Below are positions 45,918-54,018 of a stretch of DNA of 64,000 nucleotides, in pieces. The stretch lies in the NCBI RefSeq assembly GCF_016031655.1, contig NZ_JACCHQ010000004.1, positions 62,001 through 126,000 on the forward strand. Direction: 5' to 3'. The first letter of the stretch is position 1; every line of letters begins with the position of its first letter. Under the pieces are notes generated by a model. The model saw only the letters and a list, made by a program, of their open reading frames with translations, had not been told where the DNA came from and made no database searches. The DNA is from Bradyrhizobium glycinis. Lineage in GTDB: Bacteria; Pseudomonadota; Alphaproteobacteria; Rhizobiales; Xanthobacteraceae. Made by a program: the position numbers and the translations under genes.

Positions 45918-46567
45918 CGAAGCCGCCAGCTGCTGTCAATCAGCCCGAGCCCCGCAGCGGGCCCAAGCGCCGCGGCCGTCCGCGCGCCTACGAGCCCGAT
46001 GTCGCGCTCGGCAAGGCGCTCGATCTGTTCCGCAAGCAGGGTTTCGCGGCCACCTCGCTCGACGATCTCAGCGCAGCCACCGGCATGAACCGGCCGAGCC
46101 TCTACGGCGCCTTCGGCGATAAGCGCGAGCTCTACATCAAGAGCTACCAGCGTTATCGCGACGAGGCTGCCGCGGCGACGGTTGCGATCTTCCGCGAGGA
46201 GATGCCGCTGCGCCAGCGGCTGGAGCGCGTCTACGCAGCCGCGCTGGATATCTATCTGTCGGGCGACACCGGGCCGCGCGGTTGCTTCACGGTCGTGACC
46301 GCGGCCTCCGAGGCGGTCGGCGATCCCGAGATCCGCGCCATGGTGCTGGATGGCCTCACCGGGCTCGACAAGGCGTTTGCCAGTTGCTTTCGCCGCGCCA
46401 GGGAGAAAGGCGAGCTGCCGGAGAGCGCCGATCCGGTCGCGCTGGCGCAGATCGCATCGGCCACCATCCACACCATCGCCATCCGCTCCCGCGCCCGCGT
46501 GCCGCGCAAGGAGCTGGAGGCGATCGTGAAGGGCGCGATCGACGTGTTGGTGGGGGCCAAAAACTAG
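45905..46567 (+). CDS. TetR-family transcriptional regulator
   Basis: The 220-aa repressor has a Pro-rich basic N-terminal tail and an HTH with GFAATSLDDLSAATGMNRPSLYGAFGDKRELY. The ligand domain includes TGPRGCFTVVTAASEAVGD. It is divergent from the GST gene and its start codon lies in the candidate operator, so autoregulation and control of the GST are likely. The Shine-Dalgarno is weak. Confidence 0.9.
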   Translation: MVQKSKPPAAVNQPEPRSGPKRRGRPRAYEPDVALGKALDLFRKQGFAATSLDDLSAATGMNRPSLYGAFGDKRELYIKSYQRYRDEAAAATVAIFREEMPLRQRLERVYAAALDIYLSGDTGPRGCFTVVTAASEAVGDPEIRAMVLDGLTGLDKAFASCFRRAREKGELPESADPVALAQIASATIHTIAIRSRARVPRKELEAIVKGAIDVLVGAKN

Positions 46568-46582
46568 GCCGGAAGCGAAGCC

Positions 46583-47548
46583 TCAATATCCCCTTGCGCG
46601 GTCCACCACGTTCTCCAGCGCGCCGCCCGCCTCGAACCGGGCGATCTGCTCGGCGACATAGGCCGAGATCGCATCCGCGTCGGTGTCGGCGGCATTGTGC
46701 GGCGTCAACACCACCTTGGGGTGGGTCCAGAACCGGCTGTCCTTCGGCTGCGGCTCCTGCACGAAGACGTCGAGCGATGCGGCGCCCAGCGTGCCGTCGT
46801 CGAGACAGGCGAGAATATCGGCCTCGTTCTGCAGGCCGCCGCGGCCTGCATTGATCAGCACGGGCGCGTCGAGCGGGCTGGTGCGATTGAGCTTGGCGAA
46901 GACCTCGCGGTTGAGGATGCCGTGCGTGTCTGATGTCAGCGGCAGCAGGCAGACCAGGATATCGGTCTTGCGCAGGAACGCCTCCATGCCTGCTCTGCCG
47001 TGGAAGCATTCGACGCCCTCGATCGTGCGCGGGCTGCGGCTCCAGCCGACGACGCGGAAGCCGAGCCGCCGCAGCACGTCGGCCGCATCAGCGCCTAGCG
47101 TGCCAAGTCCCATGACGCCGACCGTGATCGCGCTCGCCGGCCACTGATATCTGGGCTCCCAGCGCTTCTCGCGCTGCGATTGCCGGAGGTAAAGCTCCTG
47201 GCGGTGATGCATCAGAACGTGCAGCACGACATATTCGGTCATGCGATTGGTGAGATCGGGCACGGCGACCCGCACCAGCGGCACCTCGGGCAGGCTCTTG
47301 TCGGCCATCAGCGCATCGACGCCCGCCCCAAGGTTGAAGATCGCCCGCAGATTGGGGAACGCACCGAGATCGCCCGGCACCGGCTTCCACACCGCCGCAT
47401 AATGCACCTCCGCCGGATCGAGCCCGGCGTCCGGCAGCAGCACAACGCGGCGCTTGCCGCAGACCGCGTCGAACCGGGCCTTCCAGCGCTCGGGCAGCCA
47501 GTTCTGCTGCGTGCTGTTGATCAGGACGGCCAGTGTGCCCATGGTCAT
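46583..47548 (-). CDS. Glyoxylate/hydroxypyruvate reductase A-like D-2-hydroxyacid dehydrogenase
   Basis: The 321-aa NAD(P)-dependent protein has the dinucleotide motif GVMGLGTLGADAADVL, catalytic Arg in NAGRGG, Glu in FVQEPQP and His in TPHNAAD. GhrA-type enzymes reduce glyoxylate and hydroxypyruvate. Start 47548 has AAAGAGG 8 nt upstream; start 47542 is possible. It is convergent with the TetR gene. Confidence 0.9.
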   Translation of the reverse strand: MTMGTLAVLINSTQQNWLPERWKARFDAVCGKRRVVLLPDAGLDPAEVHYAAVWKPVPGDLGAFPNLRAIFNLGAGVDALMADKSLPEVPLVRVAVPDLTNRMTEYVVLHVLMHHRQELYLRQSQREKRWEPRYQWPASAITVGVMGLGTLGADAADVLRRLGFRVVGWSRSPRTIEGVECFHGRAGMEAFLRKTDILVCLLPLTSDTHGILNREVFAKLNRTSPLDAPVLINAGRGGLQNEADILACLDDGTLGAASLDVFVQEPQPKDSRFWTHPKVVLTPHNAADTDADAISAYVAEQIARFEAGGALENVVDRARGY

Positions 47549-47634
47549 TCGAAGTGCCTCTTTAAGGTTCCGCTCGAGAAAGCCCTCCTTGGCACGATCT
47601 GCCGGATTTTTCTTGCAAATTTTTTCCGCAGCGC

Positions 47635-47663
47635 TGTCGGCGCAAGGCATATTGGCGCGTCTT
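47635..47663 (+). promoter_or_regulatory. Predicted ECF-sigma promoter (TGTCGG-N17-CGTCTT), site 1
   Basis: TGTCGG (47635-47640) and CGTCTT (47658-47663) are separated by 17 nt and lie 28 nt before the YCII-sigma operon. The same pair with the same spacing occurs before 49544 and 52999. It would make the sigma operon autoregulated. Confidence 0.6.
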
Positions 47664-47690
47664 TAAGAACAGACCAGGGAAGTGCCGCCC

Positions 47691-48059
47691 ATGCTTTACG
47701 CCATTCTTTGCTATCACGATGAGGATTTCGTCGGCTCCTGGAGCAAGGAGCAGGACGAGGCCGTGATGAAAAAGCTCTCCGTGGTGCAGGACAAGCTCAC
47801 CAAGCAGGGCCGGCTCGGGCCGGTGGCGCGGCTGTTGCCGACGACCGCGGCAGCGACGCTGCGCAAGGAGGATCCGCCGCTGGTGCTCGACGGCCCCTAT
47901 GCCGAGACCAAGGAGCAGCTGCTTGGCTTCTACATCGTCGATTGCAAGAACCTCGACGACGCGCTCGGCGTCGCGCGCGAGCTGGGCGCCGCCAACCCCG
48001 GCGGCGCTTATGAGGTGCGTCCCGTCGGTGTGTTCCGGCCCGGAGGAAACCTGACGTGA
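47691..48059 (+). CDS. YCII-family (DGPF domain) protein
   Basis: The 122-aa protein has the DGPY variant of the DGPF motif (LVLDGPYAETKEQLLGF). YCII proteins are small dimeric ferredoxin-like fold proteins with unknown chemistry and are the standard neighbours of ECF42 sigma factors. ATG 47691 is used; GTG 47682 is an alternative. It overlaps the sigma gene by 4 nt. Confidence 0.87.
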   Translation: MLYAILCYHDEDFVGSWSKEQDEAVMKKLSVVQDKLTKQGRLGPVARLLPTTAAATLRKEDPPLVLDGPYAETKEQLLGFYIVDCKNLDDALGVARELGAANPGGAYEVRPVGVFRPGGNLT

Positions 48060-49351
48060 GCGAGGCCGATACCGCCTGGATCGAGACTGCGCTGACTTCG
48101 GCGCGACCCCAGGCGGTCGGCGCGCTGCTGCGCTATTTCCGCGATCTCGACACCGCCGAGGAGGCGTTTCAGAACGCCTGCCTGCGCGCGCTCAAGACCT
48201 GGCCGCAGAACGGGCCGCCGCGCGATCCCGCGGCCTGGCTGATCATGGTCGGCCGCAACGTTGCGATCGACGAAGTGCGCCGCGCGCGCAGGCAGCAGCC
48301 GCTGCCCGAGGACGACCAGGCGATCTCCGATCTCGACGACGCCGAAGGCGAGCTCGCCGAGCGGCTCGACGGCTCGCACTATCGCGACGACATCTTGCGG
48401 CTGATGTTCATCTGCTGCCATCCGGGGCTGCCGGCGACGCAGCAGATCGCACTGGCTCTGCGCATCGTCTCGGGCCTCACGGTGAAGCAGATCGCCCGCG
48501 CGTTCCTCGTCTCGGAAGCGGCGATGGAGCAGCGCATCACGCGCGCCAAGGCAAAGGTTGCCGAGGCCGGGACGCCGTTCGAGGCGCCCGGCGCGGTCGA
48601 GCGCTCCGAACGGCTCGCCGGTGTCGCGGCGATGATCTACCTGATCTTCAACGAAGGCTATTCCGCGAGCGGCGACACCGCGGAGACCAGGAAGCCGCTG
48701 TGCGAAGAGGCGATCCGGCTGGCGCGGCTGCTGCTGCGGCTATTTCCGAGCGAGCCGGAGATCATGGGCCTGACGGCGCTGATCCTGTTGCAGCACGCGC
48801 GCAGCGCCGCGCGCTTTGCCGCGGACGGGTCGCTGATCCTGCTGGACGATCAGGACCGTTCCTTGTGGAACGGCACCATGATCGCGGAGGGCCTCGCGCT
48901 GATCGACAAGGCGATGCGCCACCGCCGCAGCGGGCCCTACCAGATCCAGGCCGCGATCGCCGCACTGCATGCGCGCGCGGCGACGCCGGAGGAGACCGAC
49001 TGGACCGAGATCGACCTGCTCTACGGCGCGCTCGAAGTGGTGCAGCCATCGCCGGTGGTGACGCTCAACCGGGCGGTCGCGGTCTCCAAGGTGCGAGGGC
49101 CGCAGGCCGCGCTCGAGCTGATCGAGCCGCTGGCGCCGAAGCTCGCCAATTACTTCCATTTTTACGGCGTCCGTGGCGCCTTCCTGATGCAGCTCGGCCG
49201 CAATGACGAAGCCCGGATCGCCTTCGACCGCGCCATCGCGCTCGCCAACACCTCGGCCGAAGCCGCCCACATCCGCATGCATCTCGATCGCCTGATCCGG
49301 GACAGCCAGCCGAAGGGAGCTGGCGCGCGGCAGGGCGCGAAGGCGACATAG
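48056..49351 (+). CDS. ECF sigma factor of the ECF42 type (long C-terminal extension)
   Basis: The 431-aa sigma-70 family protein has a sigma2 region (residues about 15-80, ending AAWLIMVGRNVAIDEVRRAR) and sigma4 with LTVKQIARAFLVSEAAMEQRI. About 250 extra residues contain MIYLIFNEGYSASGD and TPR-like repeats (DUF6596-type). ECF42 factors carry such an extension, have no anti-sigma partner and are encoded beside DGPF genes, as here. GTG 48056 overlaps the YCII stop. Confidence 0.9.
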   Translation: MSEADTAWIETALTSARPQAVGALLRYFRDLDTAEEAFQNACLRALKTWPQNGPPRDPAAWLIMVGRNVAIDEVRRARRQQPLPEDDQAISDLDDAEGELAERLDGSHYRDDILRLMFICCHPGLPATQQIALALRIVSGLTVKQIARAFLVSEAAMEQRITRAKAKVAEAGTPFEAPGAVERSERLAGVAAMIYLIFNEGYSASGDTAETRKPLCEEAIRLARLLLRLFPSEPEIMGLTALILLQHARSAARFAADGSLILLDDQDRSLWNGTMIAEGLALIDKAMRHRRSGPYQIQAAIAALHARAATPEETDWTEIDLLYGALEVVQPSPVVTLNRAVAVSKVRGPQAALELIEPLAPKLANYFHFYGVRGAFLMQLGRNDEARIAFDRAIALANTSAEAAHIRMHLDRLIRDSQPKGAGARQGAKAT

Positions 49352-49371
49352 GCGCATCTGCCTCCACATCG

Positions 49372-49452
49372 TCATGCCCCGGCTTGTCCCGGGCATCCAC
49401 GGTCTTCCCTCCGCGCCAAGAACGTGGATGGCCGGGACAAGCCCGGCCATGA
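49372..49452. repeat. Palindromic intergenic repeat
   Basis: GGCTTGTCCCGGGCATCCACG near 49381 is mirrored by CGTGGATGGCCGGGACAAGCC near 49422-49442. It is the same family as the element at 294-377. A frame starting at 49424 inside it would wrongly extend the next gene. Confidence 0.75.
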
Positions 49453-49490
49453 CGTGGGGTGGGCAGTGCGCCAAAGAATTTCTGTCCCTT

Positions 49491-49519
49491 TGTCGGCCCT
49501 TGCCATCCCTGTTCGTCTT
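49491..49519 (+). promoter_or_regulatory. Predicted ECF-sigma promoter (TGTCGG-N17-CGTCTT), site 2
   Basis: TGTCGG (49491-49496) and CGTCTT (49514-49519) have the same 17-nt spacing as sites 1 and 3, 25 nt before the SRPBCC gene. Confidence 0.6.
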
Positions 49520-49543
49520 AATCCCGTACCAGGGGAGCCATCC

Positions 49544-50083
49544 ATGCTGAAAGCCATTGCCGTCATCGCCATCGTTCTTGCCGCCGGCCTTGCCGCGGTC
49601 CTCGGCTTTGCCCTGACGAAGCCCGACACGTTCCGTGTCGAGCGCTCGCTCGCCGTCAAGGCGCCGGCCGCTGCGATCTATCCGCTGGTTGCCGATTTCC
49701 ATCGCTGGACCGCCTGGTCGCCCTATGAGACCCGCGATCCCGCCATGAAGCGGATGTTCGGCGGAACCGCGGCAGGGAAGGGGGCGACCTATGCCTGGGA
49801 CGGCAACAACAATGTCGGCGCCGGCCATATGGAGATCCTGGAGGCGAACGGGCCCTCCAAGCTCCGCATCAAGCTCGATTTCGAGCGGCCGTTCGAAGGC
49901 CACAACACCGCCGAGTTCACCTTTGTGCCGCAAGGCGATGCCACACTGGTCACATGGGCGATGTACGGTCCGGCCCCGTTCCTGTCCAAGCTGATGCAGG
50001 TGTTCTTCAACATGGACAGCATGATCGGCAAGGATTTCGAGGCGGGCCTCGCCGGCCTGAAGAAGCTCACCGAGACGCAATAG
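49544..50083 (+). CDS. SRPBCC-family protein with N-terminal signal or anchor
   Basis: The 179-aa START/SRPBCC fold protein has a hydrophobic N-terminus (MLKAIAVIAIVLAAGLAAVLG) followed by FRVERSLAVKAPAAAIYPLVADFHRW. The function is unknown; related proteins bind lipids or hydrophobic ligands. ATG 49544 has AGGGGAG upstream. It lies 30 nt before a VOC gene, likely one transcript. Confidence 0.85.
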   Translation: MLKAIAVIAIVLAAGLAAVLGFALTKPDTFRVERSLAVKAPAAAIYPLVADFHRWTAWSPYETRDPAMKRMFGGTAAGKGATYAWDGNNNVGAGHMEILEANGPSKLRIKLDFERPFEGHNTAEFTFVPQGDATLVTWAMYGPAPFLSKLMQVFFNMDSMIGKDFEAGLAGLKKLTETQ

Positions 50084-50113
50084 GCCTCACTGCAAACGAA
50101 GAGGAGAGAAACG

Positions 50114-50527
50114 ATGCTCAATCCCTATCTTTTCTACCAGGACAATTGCGAAGCGGCATTCAACTATTACGTCAAGATTCTCGGCGGCAAGATCGACGCC
50201 ATGATGCGCGCATCGGATGCTCCGCCGGAAATGCCGGCCGCGCCCGGCCGCGAGAAGATGATCATGCATGCGCGCATGTCGCTCCCCGACGGCAGCGTGC
50301 TGATGGCTTCCGACGCGCCGGCCGAGCATTTTCACAAGCCGCAGGGCTTCTCGATCTCGCTTACGGTCAAGGACCCCGCAGATGGCGAGCGCAAGTTCAA
50401 CGCGCTCGCCGACGGCGGCAGCGTCACCATGCCGTTCAGCAAGACGTTCTGGGCCAAGGGCTTCGGCATGTGCGTCGACAAGTTCGGCATTCCCTGGATG
50501 GTGAATTGCCCGGCCGAGGGCATGTGA
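50114..50527 (+). CDS. PhnB-like VOC (glyoxalase/bleomycin resistance fold) protein
   Basis: The 137-aa protein has the PhnB-like layout: FYQDNCEAAFNYYVKILGGK, SLPDGSVLMASDAP and FAKGFGMCVDKFGIPWMVN-type end (WAKGFGMCVDKFGIPW). VOC proteins may bind metals and aid resistance, or be non-enzymatic. It is cotranscribed with the SRPBCC gene downstream of a predicted ECF42 promoter. Confidence 0.87.
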   Translation: MLNPYLFYQDNCEAAFNYYVKILGGKIDAMMRASDAPPEMPAAPGREKMIMHARMSLPDGSVLMASDAPAEHFHKPQGFSISLTVKDPADGERKFNALADGGSVTMPFSKTFWAKGFGMCVDKFGIPWMVNCPAEGM

Positions 50528-50630
50528 CGGGCGCGACCGCGCTTCGTCGCGTTGCGATCCCTCTCTCCAATGCTGCGAGAGAGGGGACGCACGCTTCGTT
50601 ACGTCAGGCGCTGATCGGCCGTTTGTCCTC

Positions 50631-50981
50631 TCACCGGATGGATCCGGTGAGATCCTCGCGCGGCGCTGACGATTCCACGCAGCGAGGACAGATCACGAGC
50701 TTGGCGCCGAGCTTCCTGTCGTTCTCCGCCTGTATCTCGTCTTGGACCGCCCACCACGCCTCGGAATATGGACGCAACGTGCCGAGCACCTTTTCCCGCT
50801 CCTGATTGGGATCACTCGCCGCCGGCGCGCCGGTCGTGACGCGCCGCTTGGTGACATGCGGACGGTTCGGATCTTTGCCGAGACCATCCCATGCGATGGC
50901 GCGGCGTTCCTGCGCCGGCGCCTCTGCGAATCCGATCAGCGCTGTGAAAAAAGTGAGCACGATCAAGCCGTGTCGAATCAT
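50631..50981 (-). CDS. Exported protein of unknown function
   Basis: The 116-aa product has a signal peptide (MIRHGLIVLTFFTALIGFAEAPA) and a short polar mature part with EAWWAVQDEIQAENDRKLGAKLVICPRC. Two cysteines lie in CPRC. No known family is recognised. Start 50981 is preferred over 51056, as it puts the signal at the N-terminus. Confidence 0.65.
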   Translation of the reverse strand: MIRHGLIVLTFFTALIGFAEAPAQERRAIAWDGLGKDPNRPHVTKRRVTTGAPAASDPNQEREKVLGTLRPYSEAWWAVQDEIQAENDRKLGAKLVICPRCVESSAPREDLTGSIR

Positions 50982-51258
50982 GCCGGGCTTTTGCCTCCAT
51001 AAGCGGCGCGCAGAATCTGCGTGAGACACGCGCACCGTCGGTTCAATGGAACTCAAGGCAAAACAAGCTTGCCGGCACGGCCGAATATGAGTCGTGCTTT
51101 CGCATCACTTTGCGGACGCAGTGAGGCCGCTTCGTGAAACGAGCTGCATCGCACAACAATTGGCGCAATATTGGGCTGTGCTCTGCACACCAGAATCGTT
51201 ATTGGTGGGTCATAAAAGCTACAAACTGGGATGGACGTCACGTGGAAGGGAGCGACCG

Positions 51259-51351
51259 ATGGCGGCGGCGCTACAGATCAACTTTGCTCTTTGGGGAATG
51301 CTCATTTGCGCCAGCGCGAAGCTGGCGCCGGTGATCCAGACGCTCTTTTGA
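51259..51351 (+). CDS. Possible 30-aa small membrane protein
   Basis: The frame MAAALQINFALWGMLICASAKLA continues to 30 residues with one hydrophobic helix. GAAGGGAG lies 8 nt before the ATG, a good ribosome site for so small a frame. No other gene is visible in 50982-51376. Small single-helix proteins of this look are common in the group, but the call rests on the frame and ribosome site only. Confidence 0.45.
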   Translation: MAAALQINFALWGMLICASAKLAPVIQTLF

Positions 51352-51376
51352 AAGCGGTTGGCGGCTGCCGGCTGTA

Positions 51377-51814
51377 TCAGCGGCAACGCGGATAGATCGC
51401 GGCGAGATCGCGCCCCTTCAACAGCAGCAACCGCGAGGTGAGACCGCCTCGGCGGCTGATCCAGTCGCGCACCGGACCGGGATACGCGGCAAGCACCGCG
51501 ACCGATGCTTCCGGCTCGGCATAGAAGCGGCCGCGCCGGTCCACGGAGCGTGCGGCATGGAAGCCGAGCACGGCGCGCTTGGTGACGCAGATGCGCTCGC
51601 CCGGCACGATGCTCAGCACCAGCGTGCAGGCGGACAGGCAGGGGCCGTCGATCACCACGCGCTCGCCACTCTCGCGCACCTTTTCGAACAGATCGAGGAA
51701 CGGCCCGACCTGTCCGCCAGGGGACTGGATGATGCGGATCTCGGCCGCCGCGGGCGTGATGGCGAGCAGCGCGGATGCAAGCATCAAGGTTTTGAGGAAG
51801 GTGATGCGTTGCAT
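51377..51814 (-). CDS. Secreted ClpP/crotonase-fold-like protein
   Basis: The 145-aa protein has a signal peptide (MQRITFLKTLMLASALLAITPAAA) and the pattern GGQVGPFLDLFEKVRESGERVVIDGPCLSACTLVL, like ClpP-fold proteins in which SACT carries the nucleophile Ser. A His lies in AVLGFHAARS. The acidic third residue is not obvious, so protease activity is uncertain. It is a periplasmic protein of unknown role. Confidence 0.7.
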   Translation of the reverse strand: MQRITFLKTLMLASALLAITPAAAEIRIIQSPGGQVGPFLDLFEKVRESGERVVIDGPCLSACTLVLSIVPGERICVTKRAVLGFHAARSVDRRGRFYAEPEASVAVLAAYPGPVRDWISRRGGLTSRLLLLKGRDLAAIYPRCR

Positions 51815-51837
51815 GAACTTTCCACCAACTCGATTCC

Positions 51838-51945
51838 GTAGGGTGGGCCAAGCGTAGCGTGCCCACCATCCGCACCGCAAACTTGGGATCGATAGTGGGC
51901 ACGGCGCGTTGCGCCTTTGCCCACCCTACAAATCCTGTGCCTACC
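51838..51945. repeat. Palindromic intergenic repeat
   Basis: GTAGGGTGGGCCAAGCGTAGCG near 51838 is mirrored by GCGTTGCGCCTTTGCCCACCCTAC near 51907-51930. The unit separates two minus-strand genes. Confidence 0.65.
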
Positions 51946-52729
51946 CGTTGCGCCGTTGCCCGCGCAGCGTCGGTAGGCCGATGCCCGCCGCATCGAAGCC
52001 GCCGTCCACGGCCAAAATTTGGCCGGTGATGTAGCTCGCGCGGCCCGAGCATAGGAAATAGATCGCTTCCGCGAGTTCCTCTTCCAGGCCGTAGCGGTTG
52101 AGCGGAATGGCGTCGTGATAGTCGGCGCGGATCTCCTTGGTGTGCACCTGCTTGGCCATCGCGGTGTCGACCGGTCCCGGTGCGACCGCGTTGACGCGGA
52201 TGTTGAGGGAGGCGAGCTCGACCGCGAGCTGCTTGGTGAGGTGCGCAAGGCCAGCCTTGCTGGTGCCGTAGGCCGAGCGCAGCGTCGAGGCGCGCACGGC
52301 CGAGATCGAGGTGATGTTGACGATGGCGCCGCCATTGCCGTCGCGCATCAAGGGCACCGCCGCCTTGGTGCAGAGGAACGGTCCGGTGAGGTTGACCTCG
52401 AGCACGCGGCGCCAGTCAGCGTCCGACGTCTCCATCAGCGGCGCGAACACCGCGATGCCGGCATTGTTGACCAACGCGTCCAAGCGGCCGAACCGCTGCT
52501 CGATCGTAGTCATTGCGGTGCTGACTGCGGCCGCGTCGGAGACATCACAGGTCAGCGCCAGCGTCGCCTCGCTCTGGCCGATGTCCGCGACCGCGCGGCC
52601 GAGCAGTTCGCCCTCGATGTCGAGCAGCGCCACCCGCCAGCCTTCTGCGAGGAACTTCTTCGCGGTCGCAAGCCCGATGCCGCGGGCGGCACCGGTGACA
52701 AGGGCGACTTTTTGCGTGGCTTGCGGCAT
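51941..52729 (-). CDS. Short-chain dehydrogenase/reductase
   Basis: The 262-aa classical SDR has TGAARGIGLATAK, LVNNAGIAV, catalytic Ser in NITSISAV and YGTSKAG. ATG 52729 gives the family N-terminus (MPQATQKVALVTGAARG). The substrate is not predictable. Confidence 0.9.
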   Translation of the reverse strand: MPQATQKVALVTGAARGIGLATAKKFLAEGWRVALLDIEGELLGRAVADIGQSEATLALTCDVSDAAAVSTAMTTIEQRFGRLDALVNNAGIAVFAPLMETSDADWRRVLEVNLTGPFLCTKAAVPLMRDGNGGAIVNITSISAVRASTLRSAYGTSKAGLAHLTKQLAVELASLNIRVNAVAPGPVDTAMAKQVHTKEIRADYHDAIPLNRYGLEEELAEAIYFLCSGRASYITGQILAVDGGFDAAGIGLPTLRGQRRNG

Positions 52730-52897
52730 TGACTGATCTGTCCTGTGTCCGGGAGGGGCGTGCGAGAGCGCCGGCCCCCTTTTACTGCGCTTTCGTTCCG
52801 GCATGAAAGGCCTCGCGCCGAGCCGATCGAACCCGGTGCGGCCCAGAATGCGACAGCCGCGGCTGCGCTGCGGCCTCCAAAATAATTCCTGTCCCGC

Positions 52898-52926
52898 TGT
52901 CGGTCCGGCAGAAGGTCGTTCGTCTT
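52898..52926 (+). promoter_or_regulatory. Predicted ECF-sigma promoter (TGTCGG-N17-CGTCTT), site 3
   Basis: TGTCGG (52898-52903) and CGTCTT (52921-52926) have the same 17-nt spacing as sites 1 and 2, 72 nt before the YCII pair. Confidence 0.6.
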
Positions 52927-52998
52927 GGAGGTGAGCGCGGGCCAGCCGTTTCCGCCCGCAAGACATATCGGAGTGACTGAGAGCAGCGAGGAAATCCC

Positions 52999-53403
52999 AT
53001 GCGATTCATGATGCTGATGATCCCGCTAGGCTACGAGAACGCCCCGCCGGAGGTGCAGCTCGATCCCGAGCGCGTCGCCGCGATGATGCGCTACAACGAG
53101 GCGCTGAAGGACGCAGGCGTGCTGATCACGCTCGATGGGCTGCACCCGCCGTCGACCGGGGCCCGCGTCTCGTTTGCGACCGGCAAGCCCGTCGTCACCG
53201 ACGGGCCCTTCGCGGAAGCCAAGGAAGTCCTGGGCGGCTATTGGATGATCGAGGTCGCCTCGCGCGCCGAGGCGATCGCCTGGGCCAAGAAATGTCCCGC
53301 TTCAGCCAACGAGATCATCGAGGTCCGCCAGGTGCAGGAGATGACCGATTACTCGCCCGAAGTGCAGGAGATCGTCGCCGGGTTTGGCGACCTGAAGACG
53401 TAG
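52999..53403 (+). CDS. YCII-family (DGPF domain) protein
   Basis: The 134-aa protein has the canonical motif TDGPFAEAKEVLGGYWM and the N-terminus MRFMMLMIPLGYENAPPE. It is probably a member of the ECF42 regulon. It heads a two-gene unit with another YCII-related protein. Confidence 0.87.
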   Translation: MRFMMLMIPLGYENAPPEVQLDPERVAAMMRYNEALKDAGVLITLDGLHPPSTGARVSFATGKPVVTDGPFAEAKEVLGGYWMIEVASRAEAIAWAKKCPASANEIIEVRQVQEMTDYSPEVQEIVAGFGDLKT

Positions 53404-53451
53404 ACGAGACGGCGGCTGCGCGATGTCCCAATCAACCTGAGGAGAAAACCC

Positions 53452-53817
53452 ATGAGCACCGAACACAAATTTCTCGCTATCTATCTCGGCAGCACGACCG
53501 GATCGAAGATGGCGGCGTGGCGCGCGCTGCCCGAGGCCGAGCGGAAGGCGAAGGAGCAGGCGGGCATGGCCGCCTGGCACGGCTGGGTCGAGAAGCACGA
53601 ATCCGTGATCGTCGAGATGGGCGGCCCGCTCGGCAAGACCCGCAGGATCGACGGGAACGGCATCACCGAGGTCAGCAACGCGCTGACTGGTTTCACGGTG
53701 GTGCGCGCCGCCTCGCAGGAGGAAGCTGCAAAACTGTTCGAGAACCATCCGCATTTCGCGATCTTCCCGGGCGAGGCGATTGAGGTCATGCCCGTGCTGC
53801 CGATTCCGGAGATGTAG
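53452..53817 (+). CDS. YCII-related protein without the DGPF motif
   Basis: The 121-aa protein begins MSTEHKFLAIYLGSTTG and has a shared middle part (AAWHGWVEKHESVIVEMGGPLGKT) and end (FPGEAIEVMPVLPIPEM). It aligns with YCII-domain architecture but lacks DGPF. Its function is unknown. It lies 48 nt after the DGPF gene on the same strand. Confidence 0.78.
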   Translation: MSTEHKFLAIYLGSTTGSKMAAWRALPEAERKAKEQAGMAAWHGWVEKHESVIVEMGGPLGKTRRIDGNGITEVSNALTGFTVVRAASQEEAAKLFENHPHFAIFPGEAIEVMPVLPIPEM

Positions 53818-53840
53818 GTTCAGGGCAGTTGTAGGTTGGC

Positions 53841-53941
53841 CGTCATTCCGGGGCGATGCGAAGCATCGAACCCCGGTGCGCAATTGCGCACCTGAGAATC
53901 TCGAGATTCCGGGGTCGGCTCTTTGCGCCGCCCTGGAATGA
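53841..53941. repeat. Palindromic intergenic repeat
   Basis: TCATTCCGGGGCGATGCGAAGCATCGAACCCCGG opens the element, and CGGGGTCGGCTCTTTGCGCC with TGGAATGA closes it. It includes two inner hairpins, GTGCGCAATTGCGCAC and ATCTCGAGAT. Confidence 0.7.
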
Positions 53942-53999
53942 CTGCGGAGAATACGGGTTAACCAATCCGGCCGTCGCTAGTGACCTTCACGCCCGGCTC

Positions 54000-54018
54000 A
54001 TGTAAAGGTCGTTCACAT
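54000..54018. promoter_or_regulatory. TetR operator, site 1 (over its own start codon)
   Basis: ATGTAAA-GGTCG-TTCACAT matches the layout of site 2 (7 bp, 5 nt, 7 bp). AAAGG at 54004-54008 is also the ribosome site for ATG 54017, so bound repressor would mask both. Confidence 0.65.

Noticed and set aside
49424..49543. Upstream extension of the SRPBCC gene
   Set aside because: The first 40 codons lie in the repeat at 49372-49452 and would hide the signal-like N-terminus.
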